Origin: Turicibacter sp.
GTDB lineage: Bacteria > Bacillota > Bacilli > MOL361 > Turicibacteraceae
Assembly (NCBI GenBank): GCA_030531025.1
Contig: JAUMTV010000032.1
Coordinates: 1 to 19,092 of the forward strand
DNA: 19,092 bases
Reading direction: 5' to 3'
The notes beneath the pieces are model-generated. The model was given only the letters and a program-made list of their open reading frames with translations. It searched no databases and had not been told where the DNA came from. This document shows, piece after piece, positions 15,656 through 19,092 of the stretch. How positions within the stretch are numbered: position 1 is the first letter of the stretch; each line of letters begins with the position of its first letter. Position numbers and translations under genes: made by a program.

Positions 15656-16827
15656 TGCTAGAAAATATGATTAGAAAAGAAGTTAAGGAAATGCCTCCTT
15701 CAGGTATAAGAAAATATTTTGACATAGTAAATGAAATGGAAGGGGTAATATCTTTAGGTGTAGGAGAGCCAGATTTTGTTACACCTTGGAATGTTAGAGA
15801 AGCAGGAATATATTCATTAGAACAAGGTGATACTCATTATTCTTCTAATGCAGGATTTATAGAGCTTAGAGAGGAAATAGCTAAGTATTTATATAGAAAA
15901 TTTGACTTAAAGTATAATCCAAAGGATGAGATTTTAGTTACTGTTGGTGGTAGTGAAGGGATAGATATTGCACTTAGGGCCTTAGTTGGACCGGGAGATG
16001 AAGTTATTATTCCAGAGCCAAGCTTTGTTGCATATAAGGGATGTACAGCATTTACAGGAGCTACTTCAAAGGTTATAAATCTTAAGGCAGAAAATGATTT
16101 TAAGTTAACAGTGCAGGAATTAGAAGAAGCAATTACTGAAAAAACAAAAGTAGTTATTATACCATTCCCTAATAATCCAACAGGAGCAATAATGACAAGA
16201 GAAGAATTAGCGCCACTTGTTGAAGTATTAAAGGACAAGGATATAATTGTTATTTCAGATGAAATATATGCAGAGTTATCTTATGATAAACCACATGTAT
16301 CTATAGCAAGTTTCCCTGAAATTAAGGAAAAGACTCTTGTTATAAATGGTTTCTCTAAGTCTTATGCTATGACAGGATGGAGATTAGGTTATGTATGTGG
16401 ACATCCAATACTTTTAGATGCTATGAAGAAGATTCATCAATATGCAATAATGTGTTCACCAACAACAGCACAATTTGCAGCCATTGAGGCTTTAAAAAAT
16501 GGCGATGAAAGTGTTACTAAGATGGTTAAGGAATATAATAGAAGAAGAAGAGTTCTTGTTGATGGATTTAGAAAGCTTGGATTAGATTGTTTTGAACCGC
16601 TTGGAGCTTTCTATGTATTCCCATGTATTAAATCTACAGGAATGACATCAGATGAGTTCTGTGAAAAACTTTTATTAAAAGAAAAGGTACTAGCAGTGCC
16701 AGGAAATGCTTTCGGTGAATGTGGAGAAGGGTTTATTAGAGCATGTTATGCTTCATCAATGGAAAACATAATTGAAGCGCTTAAGAGAATTGAAAAGTTC
16801 TTAGATGAAGAAGTAAATAATAAATAG
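15652..16827 (+). CDS. Class I/II PLP aminotransferase, probable alanine transaminase (AlaT-like)
   Basis: A 391-residue cytoplasmic PLP enzyme of fold type I. NNPTGA is at 174-179, the Schiff-base Lys236 in FSKSYAMTGWRLGY, and a C-terminal substrate-carboxylate Arg in FIRACYASS. The N-terminal GVGEPDF and YSSNAG segments are typical of the PatA/AspC-like group. Sequence alone would allow aspartate, aromatic or alanine specificity. The tRNA-Ala T-box and the AlaR-like partner make pyruvate/alanine transamination with glutamate the best guess, and alanine synthesis the likely direction, since T-boxes usually induce supply. The start at 15652 overlaps the regulator stop by 4 nt with AGGGAGG (15635-15641) upstream; a second ATG follows at once (15655). 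A terminator follows. Confidence 0.9.
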   Translation: MMLENMIRKEVKEMPPSGIRKYFDIVNEMEGVISLGVGEPDFVTPWNVREAGIYSLEQGDTHYSSNAGFIELREEIAKYLYRKFDLKYNPKDEILVTVGGSEGIDIALRALVGPGDEVIIPEPSFVAYKGCTAFTGATSKVINLKAENDFKLTVQELEEAITEKTKVVIIPFPNNPTGAIMTREELAPLVEVLKDKDIIVISDEIYAELSYDKPHVSIASFPEIKEKTLVINGFSKSYAMTGWRLGYVCGHPILLDAMKKIHQYAIMCSPTTAQFAAIEALKNGDESVTKMVKEYNRRRRVLVDGFRKLGLDCFEPLGAFYVFPCIKSTGMTSDEFCEKLLLKEKVLAVPGNAFGECGEGFIRACYASSMENIIEALKRIEKFLDEEVNNK

Positions 16828-16829
16828 AA

Positions 16830-16874
16830 AAAGAGATTATTGGAGACTTAGTTTCCGATAATCTCTTTATTTTT
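16830..16874. terminator. Bidirectional terminator between convergent genes
   Basis: AAAGAGATTATTGGA (16830-16844) pairs with TCCGATAATCTCTTT (16854-16868) with one G-U pair, followed by ATTTTTT on the plus strand. The minus strand also has a T-rich flank. It lies between the convergent aminotransferase and AraC-type genes and can serve both. Confidence 0.85.
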
Positions 16875-17734
16875 TAGCTAGTACTAAAATTTGAATATTT
16901 CTTAGGGGATATTCCTACAGCTTTTTTAAAGGTTTTCAAGAAATTGCTATAATCATTAAAACCACATTTTTCACAAACAGAATTAACACTTTCACCATCA
17001 GATAATAAAGACTTAGCGATAGAAATTCTCCTTGCAGTAACATACTTATTTATAGTAGTTCCAGTAGCAGCTTTGAAGATTCTACAAATATAAGAGCTAC
17101 TTAGATAAAAATTATTAGCTAAATCATCTATAGAAATTTCATTCATAATATTATCATTAATGTACTCAATTATAGAATCAACTTGGTTGTTATATTTATA
17201 AGAAAAGCTATCAGTAAAATCAGTATGATTTTTAATATAAATTTTATTTAAGAAAGTCATCAATTCTAAAAAACCAGCATGTTCAATTACATCAGAACCA
17301 AATCCATCAGAAGCTAAAATTTTATTAATAAAATATATAAATCTACTTTGCTCATCCTTATTTAAAGAGATTTTATGACTAAAATTATTATCTCGAGTAG
17401 AGAAACAAAAATCTAAGTTAGTATTATTTGTACAACAAGATTTTAAGAATTCTGGATAAATAGAAATAACAATTCTTTCATGAACTATTTTATCTAATTG
17501 TGATATATAATGGCTTTCAAATTGATTTATTACAAAAATATCGCCAGGTTTAATATCATAAAATTTATTATCAATTAAAAATTGTTTACCACCAGAAATT
17601 GAGTAATATATTTCATAACAATCATGTATATGCATAGACATGGATTTTTCTTCTTTGTACAAGTGAGCAATAGAAAAATATTTATTATCTATACAATTTT
17701 TTATTGAATCACTACAAGAATTATATTCCTTCAT
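16874..17734 (-). CDS. AraC-family transcriptional regulator
   Basis: A 286-residue regulator read leftwards. Residues about 25-120 form a cupin-like sensor (MHIHDCYEIYY, GDIFVINQFESH), and the last roughly 100 form two AraC helix-turn-helix motifs (ISIDDLANNFYLSSSYICRIFK; SVCEKCGFNDYSNFLKTFKKAVGISPKKY). The length is normal for sugar-responsive AraC proteins. I place the start at 17734 because GGAAGGA lies just upstream on the minus strand; the longer reading from 17815 adds 27 residues without a Shine-Dalgarno and would include the promoter. It is divergent from the KDPG aldolase and KDG kinase genes, so it probably controls them in response to a sugar acid or related sugar; the ligand is inferred only. 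It ends at the shared terminator. Confidence 0.88.
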   Translation of the reverse strand: MKEYNSCSDSIKNCIDNKYFSIAHLYKEEKSMSMHIHDCYEIYYSISGGKQFLIDNKFYDIKPGDIFVINQFESHYISQLDKIVHERIVISIYPEFLKSCCTNNTNLDFCFSTRDNNFSHKISLNKDEQSRFIYFINKILASDGFGSDVIEHAGFLELMTFLNKIYIKNHTDFTDSFSYKYNNQVDSIIEYINDNIMNEISIDDLANNFYLSSSYICRIFKAATGTTINKYVTARRISIAKSLLSDGESVNSVCEKCGFNDYSNFLKTFKKAVGISPKKYSNFSTS

Positions 17735-17764
17735 TAAAAACAATTCCTTCCATATTTTACTTAA

Positions 17765-17793
17765 ATTATAATATATTAGTTCAAAATTTGCAA
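17765..17793 (-). promoter_or_regulatory. Promoter of the AraC-type regulator gene
   Basis: On the minus strand, TTGCAA (17793-17788) and TATAAT (17770-17765) are exactly 17 bp apart. The Shine-Dalgarno and start codon follow within about 35 nt. Confidence 0.7.
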
Positions 17794-17799
17794 TATTTA

Positions 17800-17840
17800 T
17801 GTAATGATACAACAAGAAATAGATATTTTGAAATGATAAA
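17800..17840 (+). repeat. Direct repeat in divergent regulator region, possible AraC-type site
   Basis: TGTAATGATACA (17800-17811) and TGAAATGATAAA (17829-17840) match at 10 of 12 bases and start 29 bp apart, between the promoter of the AraC gene and the aldolase gene. AraC-family activators bind direct repeats in such places; the link is inferred. Confidence 0.35.
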
Positions 17841-17893
17841 CTTTACCTATAGAGATAATAATATGCTACATAAAATAATATAGAGGTGAGGGA

Positions 17894-18856
17894 ATGAATG
17901 ATATATTAAAGAAAATACAATCAACAGGAATTATACCAGTTGTAAAAATAGAAAAGGTTGAAGATGCAGTTCCATTAGCTAAAGCATTATGTGAAGGTGG
18001 ACTACCATGTGCAGAAGTAACATTTAGAACTACTGCAGCAAAAGAGTCAATAAAACAAATGGTACAAGCTTATCCGAATATGTTAGTTGGAGCAGGAACA
18101 GTATTAAATACTAAGCAAGTAGATGATGCAATTGAAGCGGGAGCTAAGTTTATTGTAAGTCCTGGTTTAAATCCTAAAGTAGTAGAATATTGTAATAAAA
18201 AAGGGATATTAATGATTCCAGGTTGTGCTAATCCTAGTGATGTAGAAGAAGCAATTCAATTAGGGCTTGATGTAGTTAAATTTTTCCCTGCAGAAGCAGC
18301 TGGAGGATTGAAAATGATAAAAGCTATGGCTGCACCATATGGAAATATAAAGTTTATGCCTACTGGAGGAATTAATCTAAATAATTTAGAAAGTTATTTA
18401 AGTTTCAATAAAATAATTGCTTGTGGTGGAACATGGATGGTTACGCCAGAGTTAATAGAGTCAGGAAACTTTGAAGAAATAAAAAATCTTACAAGACAAG
18501 CAGTAGAAAGAATGTTAGGGTTTGAATTACTTCATGTTGGAATAAACCCAACAGACACTGAAAATTCTTCAGAAATAGCAGATGCATTTGAAAATTTGTT
18601 TGGATTTAAAAAGAATGAAAAGCCATCATCAATTTTTGCAGGAACTTATATAGAAGCATTGAAAAGTAAGTTTTTGGGAAGTAATGGTCATTTAGCAATA
18701 GGTACTAATAATATATATAGAGCTATATATTATTTAGAAAATCAAGGTTATGAGGTTGATGAAAAAAATAAATTCTTTAATGAAAAAGGAGAATTGGTCT
18801 CAAATTATTTAAAGAAGGAAATTGGGGGCTTTGCCATTCATTTATTACAAAAGTAA
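17894..18856 (+). CDS. KDPG/KHG aldolase fused to a C-terminal VOC-like domain
   Basis: Cleaves 2-keto-3-deoxy-6-phosphogluconate to pyruvate and glyceraldehyde-3-phosphate (and possibly 4-hydroxy-2-oxoglutarate), in the cytoplasm. Residues 1 to about 207 are a complete class I aldolase: EVTFRT (41-46) with the catalytic Glu41, Schiff-base Lys129 in VVKFFPAEAAGG, and phosphate-binding PTGGI (156-160). Usual KDPG aldolases end near residue 210; this one runs to 320. The extra part (about 208-320) looks like a VOC/glyoxalase-type domain (LLHVGIN, a GHLAIG strand followed by an YRAIYYLENQGYEV helix, and terminal GGFAIHLLQ). The frame is continuous, so this is a fusion and not two genes. AGAGGTGAGGG supports the ATG. 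The KDG kinase gene follows after 12 nt, in the same operon. The promoter is not clear. Confidence 0.9.
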   Translation: MNDILKKIQSTGIIPVVKIEKVEDAVPLAKALCEGGLPCAEVTFRTTAAKESIKQMVQAYPNMLVGAGTVLNTKQVDDAIEAGAKFIVSPGLNPKVVEYCNKKGILMIPGCANPSDVEEAIQLGLDVVKFFPAEAAGGLKMIKAMAAPYGNIKFMPTGGINLNNLESYLSFNKIIACGGTWMVTPELIESGNFEEIKNLTRQAVERMLGFELLHVGINPTDTENSSEIADAFENLFGFKKNEKPSSIFAGTYIEALKSKFLGSNGHLAIGTNNIYRAIYYLENQGYEVDEKNKFFNEKGELVSNYLKKEIGGFAIHLLQK

Positions 18857-18868
18857 GGAGAGGGTGTT

Positions 18869-19092
18869 ATGTCTAAGGTAGTTACATTAGGGGAGATTAT
18901 GTTAAGACTATCACCACCAGGAAATGAGAGATTTATGCAAGCAACATCTTTTGATATTAATTATGGTGGTGGAGAAGCTAATGTTGCAATTTCATTGGCT
19001 AATTATGGTCATAAGGTGGATTTTGTTAGTAAGGTTCCCAATAATGCTATAGGGGAATGTGCTATAGGAACTCTTAGAAAGTTTAATGTAAA
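18869..19092 (+). CDS. 2-keto-3-deoxygluconate kinase (PfkB family), 5' part only
   Basis: The first 74 codons of a PfkB-family sugar kinase, cut by the window end. It reads VVTLGEIMLRLSPPG at the N-terminus, then the substrate motif YGGGEANVAISLANYG (about 32-47) and FVSKVPNNAIGE. This N-terminus is typical of KDG kinases, which phosphorylate 2-keto-3-deoxygluconate to KDPG, the substrate of the aldolase upstream. The ATG (18869) has AAGGAGAGGG just upstream and begins 12 nt after the aldolase stop, so the two are co-transcribed. Fructokinase is a possible alternative on this short stretch, but the neighbour makes KDG kinase much likelier. Confidence 0.85.
   Translation, partial: MSKVVTLGEIMLRLSPPGNERFMQATSFDINYGGGEANVAISLANYGHKVDFVSKVPNNAIGECAIGTLRKFNV

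Noticed and set aside
17735..17815. N-terminal 27-residue extension of the AraC-type regulator
   Set aside because: It has no Shine-Dalgarno and runs through the likely -10/-35 elements of the gene's own promoter. The start at 17734 has GGAAGGA upstream.
1..19092. Search for CRISPR arrays, insertion sequences, phage genes, tRNA/rRNA genes and defence systems
   Set aside because: I found no regularly spaced repeats with spacers, transposase or integrase motifs, structural RNA genes other than the T-box, or defence-type genes. The window is chromosomal metabolic content.

Overview
The window looks like chromosome of a low-GC Clostridium (Clostridium sensu stricto type). The DNA is very AT-rich, codons end mostly in A or T, Shine-Dalgarno sites are strong (AAGGAGG type), and genes are separated by hairpin-plus-T-run terminators. 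The proteins are typical of saccharolytic firmicutes. I see no insertion sequence, phage gene, CRISPR array, rRNA or tRNA gene.

Layout. (1) 15-3785 is a complete fructose operon: a DeoR-type FruR regulator, 1-phosphofructokinase (fruK) and a one-chain fructose PTS transporter (IIABC, fruA). Phased operator-like repeats and a sigma-A promoter precede it and a terminator follows it. (2) 3948-5728 is a lone GH3-superfamily adenylating enzyme that may start at a non-ATG codon. (3) 5760-8120 holds a DMT/EamA transporter, a DUF1905/YdeI-like protein, and the C-terminal half of a GH13 oligo-1,6-glucosidase whose N-terminal half is gone (pseudogene). (4) 8186-13999 holds four separately organised genes: an M32 carboxypeptidase, a PF06541 membrane protein with a coiled-coil tail, an orphan FliB-like lysine methylase, and a membrane-anchored GH20 beta-N-acetylhexosaminidase. 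(5) 14010-14664 is a histidine phosphatase behind a promoter with the 19-bp spacer and dyad typical of MerR-family control. (6) 14725-16873 is an operon of an Lrp/AsnC regulator and a class I aminotransferase behind a complete T-box riboswitch. I read its specifier as GCA (alanine), and its acceptor-pairing base fits tRNA-Ala. With the gene pair, this points to an alaR-alaT type alanine transaminase operon. (7) 16874-19092 has an AraC-family regulator divergent from a KDPG/KHG aldolase fused to a VOC-like domain, followed by the start of a 2-keto-3-deoxygluconate kinase cut by the window end. This is the lower part of a hexuronate or KDG catabolic route.

How the genes work together. Fructose enters through FruA as fructose-1-phosphate, FruK makes fructose-1,6-bisphosphate, and FruR presumably responds to fructose-1-phosphate. 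KDG kinase and KDPG aldolase convert 2-keto-3-deoxygluconate to pyruvate and glyceraldehyde-3-phosphate, probably under the divergent AraC regulator. The transaminase links pyruvate and alanine and appears to be induced when tRNA-Ala is uncharged. The most notable points are the alanine T-box on a regulator-transaminase operon, the MerR-type promoter on the phosphatase, the aldolase-VOC fusion, the orphan GH3 enzyme with its unusual start, and the recently truncated glucosidase.
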